In this document: positions 56,161 through 64,000 of the stretch, in pieces
Layout of the letters: every line of letters starts with the position of its first letter
Position numbering within the stretch: position 1 is the first letter of the stretch
Source: Schaalia sp. ZJ405
Lineage (GTDB): Bacteria > Actinomycetota > Actinomycetes > Actinomycetales > Actinomycetaceae
NCBI RefSeq assembly: GCF_011038885.2
Contig: NZ_CP064952.1
Span: forward strand, 1-64,000
Reading direction: 5' to 3'
Length of the DNA: 64,000 bases
The notes under the pieces: generated by a model
Databases searched by the model: none
Told to the model about the DNA's origin: nothing
What the model saw: the letters and a program-made list of their open reading frames with translations, nothing else
Position numbers and translations under genes: made by a program

Positions 56161-58353
56161 ATGACTTCGACGCACGGGGATGTTGACGTTGGCCACCTCG
56201 GATGGACACAGGTCCTTGGGGAACACGACGAGCGCCTGTGGGAACGCACCGACGCCATTCACACGGGACATCGACCAGGATTCGACGTCCATGTTCTCGT
56301 CATCGGCGACAACTCATCGCTGATCGCGCATGCACTCACACTGGACATGGCGCGGGCGTTCCCTCGCCTCTGCCTCGACCACATTGATGGGCCAGCTGAC
56401 CTTCCGCGCTACAACGCGAGCCTGGGTCCGTCCGATCACGTGGCCCTCGGTATCATCACATCAGAGGTGCAGGATATTGATTCTGCGCTCGCGGACACGG
56501 AGAGCATGCCGATCCTCGCAATGACCCGATGGATGGTTGTTACCGACCGTGACACCCATTCTGACCTGACGCGTGCCACCACGAAAGACCTCATTACGTC
56601 GATCGTTACCGTGCCCTGGACGGTGCCGCTTCTCATTGGACAGTCCTACTCAACGATGGTGCGTCATATGCAGGGCGAGGGGCGCACCCGAGATCAGATC
56701 ATTTCGCTCATCGGTCATCCTCCCGCCGAAGCCGTGCAAGGGCCACTTCTTGAAGGCCTGGGCATTTCCGAACGCCGCGTCGTCCTCGACCTCCTCGCAG
56801 GGGTTGAACGCGTCCTCGGCCATCGTCCTCGTCTCACGGTGCCGCCCGGAACCCAGCTGGTGACTCAGGGGGAGCGGGTGAGCGCGGTGCACCTCGTACT
56901 CGATGGAGACGTTTCCCTTCATCGCGATTCCGCTCGGGGGGAGGTCCTCGCTCATCACGCGTCGTCAGGACCCCTGATCGGACTGGTTTCCCTGGCACGC
57001 GGTGAATCTGCGTTCTTTACCGGTGTGACGACCTCGCCGACGACCCTCGTGCGACTGACAACCGAACAGCTTCAGATTGTTCTGGCGAATAACCCGTCGA
57101 TCGGGTCGACTCTGACCGCGCTGGCGATTCGCTCACTCACGCGCCGGCTCATGCGCGCCGAAGACCTCCACCTGCAAAACGCCATGCTGGCTGAGGATCT
57201 TGAGGCACAGAAAACACATCTCGCCGAAGCGCTTGAAGACCTGCGAAACACTCGCGCTCAGTTGGTTGAACGTGCAAAGTTCGCGATGCTCGGTGAACTG
57301 TCCGCCGGGATTGCTCACGAACTGAACAACCCCGTGACAGCTCTTGTTCGAGCCGCCGAGCATGTTGGCGAGGACGCGGACCGCCTCCTCAAAGGCTCAC
57401 CCGAGCTTGCGTCTGCGAGGGTCGCTATGGAACAGGCTCTCACCCAGGCACCTCGGTCAACTGCGCGGGATCGCGAACTGGTTCGCACCATTCTGCCCGA
57501 GGTCGGAGAGGATCGGAACCTCGCTCGGCGGCTCGTTCGTCTTGGGGTTGAAACGCCAGAGGAAGCACGTGCTGTGCTGGCGGGATCCGGACGTGACCTC
57601 GAATCCATCGAGGCTGGCGCGCGTCTGGGTGCGTCCCTGCGTTCCGTGATTGCTGCGTCGCAGCGGGTCATCACACTGACTCATTCCCTCAAAGGGTATG
57701 CCCGGCCCGACGCCGACGAGAAACGTCCGCTGTCCGTTGCCGAGGGAATCGAGGACGTGCTCCGCCTGACGAACCACCGATTGCGTGGAATCGACGTTGA
57801 ACGTGACTATGCGGATGTCCCCGAAATCATTGGGCATCCTGCGAAACTTCAGCAAGTGTGGACGAACCTGCTGGTCAACGCCGCCGAAGCCCTTGAAGGG
57901 GAAGGGCAGATTGGCGAGGGCGCGCATATTGATGTGATCGTGCGCTCCGTGTCAGTTGAATGTTCAGGTAAGTGGATCGAGGTGATCATCGCCGACAACG
58001 GCCCCGGTATCGCACCTGAACTCATCGACAAGATCTTCGAGCCACACTTCACAACGAAAGCTGGGCGCGTGCGGTTCGGTCTGGGAATGGGAATGTCCAT
58101 TGTTCAGTCGATTGTTTCGGACCACTCTGGAACCCTGACCATTGATTCGCGGCCCGGGTGCACCCGCATTTCCGTGAGGCTGCCCATTGACTTGGCTGGG
58201 GAGTCTGGTGGGTTGGCTGGGGGTTCTGGCGGGCTGGTTGGGGAGTCTGGCGGGTCGACCGGGGGTTCTGGTGGGTTGGTTAGGGATTTTGACGGGTCGA
58301 CCGGGGGTTCTGGCGGGCTGGCCGGGGAACTGAATCTTCCCCCTCCAACATGA
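56161..58353 (+). CDS. Soluble histidine kinase with receiver-like and cNMP-type domains
   Basis: A 730-residue protein with no membrane segment. Residues about 35-165 look receiver-like (FDVHVLVIGDN). Residues about 225-330 resemble a CRP/cyclic-nucleotide-binding beta roll (PPGTQLVTQGERVSAVHLVLDGDVSLHRD). A coiled stretch near 335-375 leads to the phosphoacceptor box with His near 386 (AHELNNP). The HATPase domain (NLLVNAAEAL, DNGPGIAP, GLGMGMSI) ends near 680. The last 45 residues are Gly/Ser repeats. It probably acts with the receiver gene 126 bp downstream. Confidence 0.85.
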   Translation: MTSTHGDVDVGHLGWTQVLGEHDERLWERTDAIHTGHRPGFDVHVLVIGDNSSLIAHALTLDMARAFPRLCLDHIDGPADLPRYNASLGPSDHVALGIITSEVQDIDSALADTESMPILAMTRWMVVTDRDTHSDLTRATTKDLITSIVTVPWTVPLLIGQSYSTMVRHMQGEGRTRDQIISLIGHPPAEAVQGPLLEGLGISERRVVLDLLAGVERVLGHRPRLTVPPGTQLVTQGERVSAVHLVLDGDVSLHRDSARGEVLAHHASSGPLIGLVSLARGESAFFTGVTTSPTTLVRLTTEQLQIVLANNPSIGSTLTALAIRSLTRRLMRAEDLHLQNAMLAEDLEAQKTHLAEALEDLRNTRAQLVERAKFAMLGELSAGIAHELNNPVTALVRAAEHVGEDADRLLKGSPELASARVAMEQALTQAPRSTARDRELVRTILPEVGEDRNLARRLVRLGVETPEEARAVLAGSGRDLESIEAGARLGASLRSVIAASQRVITLTHSLKGYARPDADEKRPLSVAEGIEDVLRLTNHRLRGIDVERDYADVPEIIGHPAKLQQVWTNLLVNAAEALEGEGQIGEGAHIDVIVRSVSVECSGKWIEVIIADNGPGIAPELIDKIFEPHFTTKAGRVRFGLGMGMSIVQSIVSDHSGTLTIDSRPGCTRISVRLPIDLAGESGGLAGGSGGLVGESGGSTGGSGGLVRDFDGSTGGSGGLAGELNLPPPT
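58195..58335 (+). repeat. Gly/Ser-coding tandem repeat at kinase C-terminus
   Basis: Imperfect units of about 21-24 bp encode GGSGGL/GESGG repeats after the ATPase domain; likely a flexible tail whose length may vary. Confidence 0.7.
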
Positions 58354-58479
58354 CAATGGGATCGCGCCAGCTCGCGTTCTCGTCTCCCTGGGGAACGAAT
58401 GTCCCTTTCCAGATGACGATTTTGGAATAAACCACACCTAGTGAATAACCTACGAAATCAAGTGAACTCAGGAGTAACG

Positions 58480-58959
58480 ATGACACTGACGATTCTTTCC
58501 CTTGAAGATGAAGCGGACGTTCGCGAAGCCCTCGAACGTGACCTTGAGAATTACCTTGATCGATTCCGCCTAGAGATGGCCGAGGACGTCGACGACGCAT
58601 GGGCCGTTATCAAAGAAATCGAAGCTGATGGTGACGAACTTGCTCTGGTTCTTTCCGATCACCGTCTCCCGGGTCGATCCGGAGTCGACTTCCTCGTCGA
58701 ACTCGTGGCCGATGAGCGCTTGAGTGCTGTCCGCACCGTCCTCGTCACCGGTCAGGCCAACCAAGAGGACACGATCCGCGCCGTCAACGAAGCTGGCCTC
58801 GACTATTACATTGCGAAACCCTGGGATCCCGAAGCGCTAAAAGCGGTCGTCCGCAACCAACTCACCGAATACGTGCTGGAAACCGGCACGGATCCGCTGC
58901 CCTACATGCCGTTACTTGACGGCGTGCGCGTCATGGAGGCGATCCGGTCGGGGATGTGA
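58480..58959 (+). CDS. Stand-alone response regulator (receiver domain)
   Basis: 159 residues. Receiver fold with acidic pocket E9-D10, phosphoacceptor Asp60 (LVLSDHRLPG), Thr90 and Lys113 (YIAKPWD). After about residue 125 only a short tail follows (TDPLPYMPLLDGVRVMEAI), with no DNA-binding domain, so it should act by protein contact. ATG at 58480 follows GGAG; an upstream in-frame GTG at 58441 is rejected. It pairs with the kinase gene just before it. Confidence 0.9.
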   Translation: MTLTILSLEDEADVREALERDLENYLDRFRLEMAEDVDDAWAVIKEIEADGDELALVLSDHRLPGRSGVDFLVELVADERLSAVRTVLVTGQANQEDTIRAVNEAGLDYYIAKPWDPEALKAVVRNQLTEYVLETGTDPLPYMPLLDGVRVMEAIRSGM

Positions 58960-59137
58960 GTGAGGGCCCCGGGGATTGGTGTGGTGGGTGCGGAGACTTG
59001 TCCACAATGACCGCACTGACGAGGACTCTATACGGATTAGCCCTGCTGACGCAGAAACTTGGGATGGAGACGAGGTATCGCGTGCGGATCGCCGATGACA
59101 GCTGATTCGTTTGATCCGTGATGTACCTGCGGACCGG

Positions 59138-59251
59138 CTAGCGTCGACCCTTGCGGTGGCGGCCTTTTCCGGGAATGAGGAACCCAATGAAGATTGTCAG
59201 GACAATCAAGGACATCGAGAGTGCAAGTTGGGTGAGAGTCAACTTTGGCAT
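59138..59251 (-). CDS. Small membrane protein, 37 residues
   Basis: Minus-strand frame MPKLTLTQLALSMSLIVLTI followed by FIGFLIPGKGRHRKGRR. One hydrophobic helix and a strongly basic tail, with AAGGTGA about six bases upstream of the ATG. No family recognised. It lies between the receiver gene and the CRISPR locus. The composition is like a single-pass membrane peptide; a membrane-active toxin is possible but unproven. Confidence 0.55.
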   Translation of the reverse strand: MPKLTLTQLALSMSLIVLTIFIGFLIPGKGRHRKGRR

Positions 59252-59309
59252 CGCGGGTCACCTTCCGTATGAATGATTCGTAGCGACGAGGGAGGACTGT
59301 GAATGCTGA

Positions 59310-59421
59310 GGAAAGTCTATAATAGTTCGATAGGAATTCTCCATGTTTACCTTTGAATCTTCGGATCTGAATCTGACCGTGCAGCGCGTCAACGTCTACG
59401 GTCAGTTGATGCACAACATCA
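59310..59421 (+). ncRNA. Candidate tracrRNA
   Basis: 59310-59345 looks like an anti-repeat. Its reverse complement lines up with the CRISPR repeat at TGG-GAAT, ATCG and ATAGACTT-C, with gaps in the middle. Downstream are an AUC(UUCG)GAU hairpin at 59357-59366, CTGACCGT/ACGGTCAG at 59373-59405 and TGATG/CATCA at 59407-59421. Anti-repeat then hairpins is the layout of a Cas9 guide partner, and the orientation matches a known Corynebacterium type II-C system as I recall it. No U-tract terminator is seen, so the 3' end is open. Confidence 0.5.
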
Positions 59422-59572
59422 GTTGACATGAGTACCGCGTCATGCGAGGCATCGGGTTCAGATGGTGCGAATTGATGCTTACTGCTTTAGAGTGGTGCAT
59501 CTGCTTGTCGCGGATGTGCGTACGGAATATGTTCTGATAGGGTCGGGACCGACACAGTAGAGAGAATTCCTA

Positions 59573-60504
59573 GTTGGGAATCAGTCGTCGTTTCCCCTGA
59601 TAGACTTCTAGGGTTACACAGGAAACGAGTGTGAACGCTGGGAATCAGTCATCGTTCCCCCTGATAGACTTCTACTACGCAAGCGGCAAAGAATTTCATT
59701 GCTGGGAATCAGTCATCGTTCCCCCTGATAGACTTCGTGAGCGTCGATGTTCGTCAACGCCTTTGCTGGGAATCAGTCATCGTTCCCCCTGATAGACTTC
59801 GAGAATGATATTCGTCAGGCATCCGTTTGCTGGGAATCAGTCATCGTTCCCCCTGATAGACTTCCCCGGTAAACCGAAGGAACATCCCCGGGGCTGGGAA
59901 TCAGTCATCGTTCCCCCTGATAGACTTCCAGACTGGAGTCTCGCCGCATGTATGACGCTGGGAATCAGTCATCGTTCCCCCTGATAGACTTCCCAGACGC
60001 ACAATCACATCCTGCGCTTCGCTGGGAATCAGTCATCGTTCCCCCTGATAGACTTCACATCAGGCGCAACCCGCGCCGCCCGCGGCTGGGAATCAGTCAT
60101 CGTTCCCCCTGATAGACTTCTGCTTGCCAGCATGTATGGAGTCGAAATGCTGGGAATCAGTCATCGTTCCCCCTGATAGACTTCTTCGGCGCCGCGTCTG
60201 GTTTGTTGTTGGGCTGGGAATCAGTCATCGTTCCCCCTGATAGACTTCCCCAAGCAACAACACTCGCCGCAACACAGCTGGGAATCAGTCATCGTTCCCC
60301 CTGATAGACTTCAGCTCCCGACGCTATCCGTGTGCCCGGAGCTGGGAATCAGTCATCGTTCCCCCTGATAGACTTCTGCCGTGAACGATCCCCACGCGCG
60401 TATCGCTGGGAATCAGTCATCGTTCCCCCTGATAGACTTCGTTTTCCCGATGTTTCTGCCCCGTCCTGGCTGGGAATCAGTCATCGTTCCCCCTGATAGA
60501 CTTC
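59573..60504 (+). CRISPR. Type II-C CRISPR array, 15 repeats
   Basis: Fifteen 36-bp repeats (starting GCTGGGAATC, ending CTGATAGACTTC) alternate with fourteen 28-bp spacers at an exact 64-bp period. All repeats but the leftmost are identical. The first (59573-59608) has about three substitutions, marking it as the older end, so new spacers probably enter on the right, beside cas2. The orientation given is the expected crRNA strand. The spacers are all different. The array is between the candidate tracrRNA and cas2. Confidence 0.98.
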
Positions 60505-60553
60505 AGGGGGACGATTTTCCCTTGGAATTACAAGGAAAACTAAAGATTTTCCG
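60505..60553. promoter_or_regulatory. AT-rich array-flanking segment (possible leader)
   Basis: The 49 bp between the last repeat and the cas2 stop is AT-rich and begins with AGGGGGACGAT. This is almost the reverse complement of part of the repeat (CAGGGGGAACGAT, one base missing). It may hold the integration leader; this is inferred from repeat polarity. Confidence 0.4.
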
Positions 60554-60874
60554 TTAAAAAATCATGAGCTGTTCGGGTTCTGACTCGGGTGTTTGTGGCT
60601 TCGCGTTCTCAAAACGGAGCCCCGTGGACCACTGACGATCGGTCAATGCGATTATTCGGACCTGTCCTCCCTCGGGCAGATAGGTCTTTATTGCATTTAT
60701 CGTGGCGTAATTCCAGCCACCCGCTGGCCAATACTTAATGTACACAGAGAACTGGACCATAGAGAAGCCCCAATCGAGAAGAGTGTGTCGAAAACGAGAA
60801 GCTTCACGCCGTTGAGTTTTTGTCTCAACCGGAAGATCGAACATCACGAGGCACCACATAGAATCATCCGGCAT
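60554..60874 (-). CDS. cas2: CRISPR-associated endoribonuclease Cas2
   Basis: Subunit of the spacer-integration complex; 106 residues with a ferredoxin-like fold. The conserved Asp is in VMFDLPVET near residue 13, followed by the long helix with RREASRFRHTLLDWGF. Its start overlaps the end of cas1 by 11 bases, and its stop lies 49 bp from the array. Confidence 0.93.
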   Translation of the reverse strand: MPDDSMWCLVMFDLPVETKTQRREASRFRHTLLDWGFSMVQFSVYIKYWPAGGWNYATINAIKTYLPEGGQVRIIALTDRQWSTGLRFENAKPQTPESEPEQLMIF

Positions 60875-61787
60875 GTGTAGAATCCTTGGTCTGAATTGGC
60901 CCCCTCCAGGTTGGTGGATTTAGCCGTTCACGCTGCCCTTCGATGTACTGACCGAGTTGCTGTGCAAAGTCATCGAGGACTGCAGGGATCCCTCGTCCGT
61001 CGTCAGAAAATGGTTGTTTGGCAGCAGCCACCAAGAGCTGTTTAATGGCCCGGTCGCTAGGAGAAGCGGTAGTGTCCAACTGAAAGACCACGTGATCAAT
61101 GCATGGTCGAAACGGCTCGATCAAGTCGTCTGCCAATGCGAACGCGTTACCGCGACCGTGGTGGAAAAGTCCTAGAGGCGCTGACAATCCTGCGCTCAAA
61201 ATAGATTTAATTACAAATCCGCGGAGGACGGCATATCCGTAGTCGAGACATGCGTTCAGACCGTCATCACTTCTTGTGCCAGGAGTACGTTTGTCTCCGT
61301 CAAAAAGCGCTTGCCAATAGATGCGCGCTGCTTGTGCTTCGATGTTTCCGGGATCCCCGGAACGTACTTCCTTTGAGAGGGCTGCGAGCGTTTTTGTCTC
61401 TGGAAGGCCGGCAGCATCCAGCACGGCTGCTTGCCCTAGTACCTTTGCTTTGACGATTCGTCCCCACGCGTTCTTTCGGCGCGGTTCCGAAAGCCGAGCT
61501 TGAGCTTGATGCCGAGCAGCAATGCGACCGTGATCGGACCAAGAGAATGCGCCACCCTCGGGAACGCCCCGCCAGTCGCAAAATAGGACAGCAACATCAG
61601 CTTCACAAAGCCGGTGAAGTGTGGCCGCGCTGAAATGAACATGCATTCCGACAAGAACGACTGCGAGATCGGCAACGGGGATTCGCTTATGAACTTCGGG
61701 TTTCTTTGTCAAGGAGATCGCTCCTCGATCCGAGGTGATTGTGCCATCGAATTCCGTAAGATCAAGGATCTGCCATTGCCGACTCAT
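60864..61787 (-). CDS. cas1: CRISPR-associated integrase Cas1
   Basis: Integrase that inserts new spacers; about 307 residues. Metal-binding residues are visible: Glu150 (GDPGNIEAQAARIYW), His209/210 (LGLFHHGRGN) and Glu224 (DDLIEPFRP). The Cas1 N-terminal beta domain begins QILDLTEFDG. ATG at 61787 follows GAGGTGA and lies just after the cas9 stop; GTG at 61790 is possible. The compact cas9-cas1-cas2 set without csn2 or cas4 is subtype II-C. Confidence 0.94.
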   Translation of the reverse strand: MSRQWQILDLTEFDGTITSDRGAISLTKKPEVHKRIPVADLAVVLVGMHVHFSAATLHRLCEADVAVLFCDWRGVPEGGAFSWSDHGRIAARHQAQARLSEPRRKNAWGRIVKAKVLGQAAVLDAAGLPETKTLAALSKEVRSGDPGNIEAQAARIYWQALFDGDKRTPGTRSDDGLNACLDYGYAVLRGFVIKSILSAGLSAPLGLFHHGRGNAFALADDLIEPFRPCIDHVVFQLDTTASPSDRAIKQLLVAAAKQPFSDDGRGIPAVLDDFAQQLGQYIEGQRERLNPPTWRGPIQTKDSTHAG

Positions 61788-61790
61788 CAC

Positions 61791-64000
61791 TCACCTCAAC
61801 ACATATGAGGAAGGAAGGGACGTCTTCTGGGTAATACGACGTTCTCCGAGCGCATTCCGCCTCACTACCTGTAATTCTGTCGTTGATAGGAGAGTATTGA
61901 CAGTGGATAACCATCCTCGATCAAAAGTAATTGTTTGGATTGCTTCACCAGCGCCCTCTGGCAGCCCCTCTCCTGAAAGAACCATTGGACGGAGCCTAAA
62001 TCTTGATGGTGATGGAAATCCTGCAATCCGCCAGGATTGACACCTAGGGTACTCGCTGAAAAATGTTCCGATTGCATGAGTATTGAATGAAGATGGGTCC
62101 AAACGAAGTTCATCTCCTTCAACCAACCATCCGATGTAACTAGCTGTACCACTAGCCAACGCCGTGCGCAGCTTTGGCTCAGCTGTTCGAACGCTAATTG
62201 TTGAGGGTGCAAGGGGAGCAGTAAAGAGATCTCGATCTTGTACTTTGGCAAGATCGATTTGGTAAACGCGAAGCATTGCGTAGATAGGCTTCTTCTTGCC
62301 CTCAATTCTATAGATTCGAGCGTGATGGATTGCGTTTCCTAGTTGTGCAGAACCACCCCTGACCATGACCGATGCTGAACTGCTCTTGAAGAATGGGAGC
62401 TTGTCGTCAGCGCGGAAATGAGTGCCGTTTACGCGAATGTGTCGGTTTGAATCTGCAGGAAGACCGGTACTCGGATTGTAGTCAGGGTGTCTCGTCAATG
62501 CAGTCCAAAGTGCCGGTGTAGCGGCACGGTCAATGAGTTCGGAAGAGAGTTCTGCGCCTAGGGCTACTTTGCTTAGCTCACTGATAGTTGCCTCATGAAT
62601 CGCGCCACTTCCTTGCCGTAAACGCATGTTCTCGAGAATCGGAATAGCGTCGTCAGTTAACGCTAAGTTGAATAGCTCAACTGCTCGAAGCATTGAGTCC
62701 TTCCAACGGTTCCACCGTTGTTGTGTGGCGACAGTGGCCCCCGTATATGACTTCCAGGTTTCAGCTTCACCGGATATTCGCTGAGCGTCACGGATACTAT
62801 CGCGTTCGGCGAGGGTCTTCGCAACAGAGCGATCCATCAGGGCGATTACTACGGCATCCATAGCATGGTGACGACGATCAAAGCGCGTCTTCCCATGCCC
62901 GCCGATGAGATTTACACGGTTTTCAAACCCGCTAGCCTTTCTGGCTGATGCGGTCAATGAACCACGGAATACTGCAACGTCAACAATTCTTTCTTGTCGG
63001 TTAAAGTGCGCGTCAATTCGGTGGCGTAGCTCGGAAGCCATCCATGCGACGGACTCAAGGGAACGACCATCGATCTCGTCGTCGGGCGTAGTGAGTGTAA
63101 GTCGTTCGATTACTTCGCGTTTAAAGCGATTAAATGCCTGTGCAGTCATTCCGCTGTCACGTTCCCAGACGCGAATAGCTTGTATGACGTTCTCGAGACT
63201 CACTTTGTCGTTTGATGTAGTAGCGGCCCATACAGCAAACGGCATTTTGCCCTTGGAATGGTTGCAACGCCTACAGACTGCGAGCAGGTTCGATCGAGTA
63301 TTTGTTGAGCCGGCACCTGCGCGCGGAACAATATGATCCATCTCCGCTGTTCTGAAATCGATGGCGCACCCACAGTACGCGCAATTCCCACCTTGTCTTT
63401 GGATTGCCTGGTAGCGGATAAGCTCTGAGCGACGAGTGCGCCCAGAAATGTTCAACTGTTCACGCATGCTCTCATAGGTGGCCATGTTCGCCTTTCGGCG
63501 CCGCTCAATGTCCCGTTCATATTCACGGCGTACCTTCTCACTACCGAGTGCATTACGAACGTGCTCGATGTAGATCGATTCAGGAGTGCCAAATCGTGAC
63601 TCAATTCCCATGAGCCATCGGTTGATCTGCTTTGTCACTCGATCTACAGCGGGATTGCCAACGGGGAGACCGATTGGATCGGCCGGCGGCGTCCATGTGT
63701 CGTCGACTCTGAAGACATACTTTCGCGCCTCGTGGAGATCGATTCCCATCTCGAGCATTGCGTCGGTGAGGCGACTCATTGAATCTAGGGAGTATGCGGC
63801 GCGGCCCGAGGGAAGGTTGATCTTTTCAAATTTTTCCTGATCCGTTTCGGTTGCTTGTTCGAGTACCTCGGCAATCTCATCATCGATTTCCGTGTCGATC
63901 TGAGAGCCGCCGCTGTTGGAAAGGGCATCAATCATCAGACCACGGCGAACGAGGTCCGCGCTATCCCACCATTCAACCAACCAAGGAATCTTGGACTCGC
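61791..64000 (-). CDS. cas9: Cas9 endonuclease, C-terminal part (runs off window)
   Basis: Partial: the 5' end (RuvC-I, most of the recognition lobe) lies beyond base 64000. The frame is open through the edge, giving about 735 residues here. Visible in order: RuvC-II with Glu in IYIEHVR, the HNH domain with the nuclease motif MDHIVPR flanked by two C-x2-C pairs (CAYC, CRRC), RuvC-III in RRHHAMDAVVIAL, and the PAM-interacting C-terminal region. The zinc-type HNH is a feature of the Actinomyces naeslundii Cas9 group. Stop overlaps cas1 start signals. Confidence 0.93.
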   Translation of the reverse strand, partial: ESKIPWLVEWWDSADLVRRGLMIDALSNSGGSQIDTEIDDEIAEVLEQATETDQEKFEKINLPSGRAAYSLDSMSRLTDAMLEMGIDLHEARKYVFRVDDTWTPPADPIGLPVGNPAVDRVTKQINRWLMGIESRFGTPESIYIEHVRNALGSEKVRREYERDIERRRKANMATYESMREQLNISGRTRRSELIRYQAIQRQGGNCAYCGCAIDFRTAEMDHIVPRAGAGSTNTRSNLLAVCRRCNHSKGKMPFAVWAATTSNDKVSLENVIQAIRVWERDSGMTAQAFNRFKREVIERLTLTTPDDEIDGRSLESVAWMASELRHRIDAHFNRQERIVDVAVFRGSLTASARKASGFENRVNLIGGHGKTRFDRRHHAMDAVVIALMDRSVAKTLAERDSIRDAQRISGEAETWKSYTGATVATQQRWNRWKDSMLRAVELFNLALTDDAIPILENMRLRQGSGAIHEATISELSKVALGAELSSELIDRAATPALWTALTRHPDYNPSTGLPADSNRHIRVNGTHFRADDKLPFFKSSSASVMVRGGSAQLGNAIHHARIYRIEGKKKPIYAMLRVYQIDLAKVQDRDLFTAPLAPSTISVRTAEPKLRTALASGTASYIGWLVEGDELRLDPSSFNTHAIGTFFSEYPRCQSWRIAGFPSPSRFRLRPMVLSGEGLPEGAGEAIQTITFDRGWLSTVNTLLSTTELQVVRRNALGERRITQKTSLPSSYVLR

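Noticed and set aside
58195..58335. Repeats after the kinase domain as a second CRISPR or non-coding repeat array
   Set aside because: Units are imperfect, contiguous without spacers and keep the kinase reading frame as Gly/Ser codons.
58998..59006. TTGTCCACA after the receiver gene as an origin element
   Set aside because: A single isolated DnaA-box-like 9-mer with no neighbours; chance occurrence is likely.
59318..59323. Perfect TATAAT inside the tracrRNA candidate as a promoter
   Set aside because: No -35 box at suitable spacing, and it lies within the anti-repeat; it could still act, but the pairing explains the sequence better.
59609..60468. Self-targeting spacers
   Set aside because: By eye no spacer matches another part of this window; a search against the whole genome would be needed to settle it.

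Overview
The window is a stretch of actinobacterial chromosome at the replication origin. It has the dnaA-oriC-dnaN-recF-dciA-gyrB-gyrA order, the DUF3566 and DLW-39 genes beside tRNA-Ile and tRNA-Ala, and a moderately high-GC codon use. Gene content fits Actinomycetaceae (Actinomyces/Schaalia-like): an Actinomyces-type Cas9 with a zinc-binding HNH domain, an LAxTG surface protein and the MurJ/DUF6049/NUDIX cluster. The genus is inference; there is no rRNA gene here to fix it.

Layout. 1-11.2 kb: origin and core replication/topology genes, two tRNAs. 11.3-12.3 kb: an unrecognised gene and what looks like decayed sequence. 12.4-15.5 kb: pntAB transhydrogenase. 15.5-21.8 kb: a carbohydrate operon on the minus strand (binding lipoprotein, two permeases, class II aldolase, ADP-dependent-type sugar kinase) with a divergent DeoR-type regulator. 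21.9-29.1 kb: minus-strand envelope/redox operon NUDIX-DUF6049-MurJ-TrxB. 29.3-33.4 kb: CCA-adding enzyme and a class A penicillin-binding protein. 33.4-37.0 kb: a divergent membrane cluster with two paralogous DUF5692-like proteins and an SRPBCC-like protein. 37.3-42.4 kb: rpsF-ssb-rpsR-rplI, a MATE transporter and dnaB, with a dense DnaA-box cluster upstream of dnaB. 42.5-51.2 kb: RarD, a heterodimeric ABC exporter, a sortase-substrate surface protein, a small membrane protein, a cold-shock protein and tRNA-Leu. 51.3-54.6 kb: an ECF transporter with S and both ATPase parts fused in one chain. 54.7-59.0 kb: an SLC13 carboxylate transporter followed by an unusual histidine kinase and a stand-alone receiver. 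59.1-64.0 kb: a small membrane ORF, a candidate tracrRNA, a 15-repeat CRISPR array, cas2, cas1 and the C-terminal two thirds of cas9, which runs off the window.

The most unexpected signal is not a gene. A roughly 20-bp motif, TTGACGAGGACGAGGCCGCC, recurs at least 15 times on both strands. It lies between genes, at the last codons of genes, and inside protein linkers where it is read in different frames (DEDEAA, SSSS, PRPRQ, LVLAN). That points to a DNA-level role or a tiny dispersed repeat. Other points worth checking are the DnaA-box cluster at dnaB, a candidate tracrRNA with three hairpins, extended -10-like ends of the CRISPR repeats, and the DUF5692/SRPBCC cluster.
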